64,000 nucleotides of DNA from Chelydra serpentina (Eukaryota; Chordata; Testudines; Chelydridae). The stretch lies in assembly GCA_037349315.1 (NCBI GenBank), contig JBAIAC010000615.1, positions 1 through 64,000 of the forward strand, read 5' to 3'. The notes beneath the pieces were generated by a model. That model made no database searches and was not told the DNA's origin. It saw only the letters and a program-made list of their open reading frames with translations. The position numbers and the translations under genes were made by a program. The first letter of the stretch is position 1. The number at the start of each line of letters is the position of its first letter. Shown here one piece after another: positions 63,582 through 64,000 of the stretch.

Positions 63582-63654
63582 GCCCCAGTTCCCTAATGGA
63601 TAAAGCATTGGCTTCTGAAGACAGAGATTTTGGGTTCAAGTCCCATCTTGGGTG
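63582..63654 (+). tRNA. Arg-type tRNA with anticodon CTG (Gln)
   Basis: Module L body with acceptor GCCCCAG/CTTGGGT (one mismatch) and T arm TTGGG-TTCAAGT-CCCAT. The loop TTCTGAA gives CTG instead of CCT. The A-box is altered (TTCCCTAATGG) and the stem TTGGC/GACAG has one mismatch. Probably a pseudogene. Confidence 0.75.
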
Positions 63655-63888
63655 AAAAACTACTTTCGTTCTCTACGTTGCAAAGAAACCTTGGTCTTCT
63701 TTTCACCAAGGAAGCTGGGAGATGTTGGAACACAAAGTTCTGGGTCTTGGGAACAATCCCCCAGAAATCTCATCTTCCACTCGACAAATGCTGTCCAGAC
63801 CCATCAGTAGCAAACAGTTAATACTAGTTTTTGTCTGAGAATAGAGTGAAGGTGAGTGTTTACTCAGACACGTCAATGAACGAAACAG

Positions 63889-63970
63889 TATTTGGTCCTG
63901 CCATGAGGGCAGGGGGCTGGACTCGATGACCTCTCGAGGTCCCTTCCAGCCCTAGAATCTATGAATCTAT
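63889..63970 (+). mobile_element. 5'-truncated SINE/CR1 tail with 7-bp target duplication
   Basis: GGTCCTGCCATGAGGGCAGG, CTGGACTCGATGACCTCTCG and the terminal ATCTATGAATCTATGAAA, flanked by GAAACAG at 63882-63888 and 63971-63977. Confidence 0.88.
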
Positions 63971-64000
63971 GAAACAGACAGAAAGAGCAAGGCCGTTCAG

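Noticed and set aside
1..64000. CRISPR array or bacterial operon
   Set aside because: Tandem repeats here are contiguous or variable minisatellites without unique spacers. Transposon and tRNA content are vertebrate.

Overview
This looks like nuclear DNA of a vertebrate, most likely a turtle or a close sauropsid. The support is CR1 LINE fragments (reverse-transcriptase pieces with FADDTKL, and a C-terminal part with RPHLEYCVQ), a tRNA-headed SINE whose 3' end is a CR1 tail, hAT- and Harbinger-type MITEs, several LTRs with AATAAA signals, pol III tRNA genes without encoded CCA, and one degenerate tRNA-Tyr with an intron. The exact species cannot be fixed by eye. I see no intact protein-coding gene. 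Nearly all long open frames lie in GC-rich tandem repeats, minisatellites with periods divisible by 3, or transposon remnants.

The left edge differs from the rest. Positions 1-2655 are a C-rich minisatellite. It abuts a CpG-island-like promoter (about 2820-3060) with ETS, CRE-like, ZNF143-like and NRF1-like motifs. A GC-box tandem array (about 3075-3505) and a TG/TC microsatellite (about 3706-4012) follow. A CR1 LINE copy on the minus strand (about 4745-5560) separates this from the main body.

From 5.57 kb to the right edge the window is a dense tRNA cluster: 56 tRNA genes or recognisable tRNA pseudogenes by my reading, on both strands. The isotypes are Ser(GCT, TGA, AGA), Arg(TCG, CCT, TCT), Lys(TTT, CTT), Gln(CTG, TTG), Asn(GTT), Thr(AGT, TGT, CGT), Ala(CGC), Cys(GCA), Phe(GAA), Val(GAC), initiator Met(CAT), and remnants of Gly and Tyr. 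Most sit in duplicated modules of 0.4-2.4 kb that recur in direct and inverted orientation. Examples are 7.6-9.2 vs inverted 11.1-12.6 kb (again at 18.8-20.3 and 48.7-50.3), 13.8-15.1 vs inverted 46.1-47.9, 17.5-19.1 vs 30.3-31.8, 32.9-36.6 vs 61.2-63.5, and 53.8-54.8 vs inverted 56.1-56.8.

The most striking feature is that duplicated tRNAs have diverged at the anticodon itself. Arg bodies carry TCA (opal), CCA or CTG; Asn bodies carry CTT or GCT; initiator-Met bodies carry CAA or CGA; an Ala body carries TGT; a Thr body carries AAT. Several breakpoints lie inside tRNA genes. Comparing modules also reveals empty sites for transposon insertions, including a 1.43-kb fold-back LTR element flanked by a 5-bp target duplication. 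The picture is a birth-and-death tRNA family evolving by segmental duplication, inversion and transposition. Nothing resembles a prokaryotic operon, CRISPR array or viral genome.
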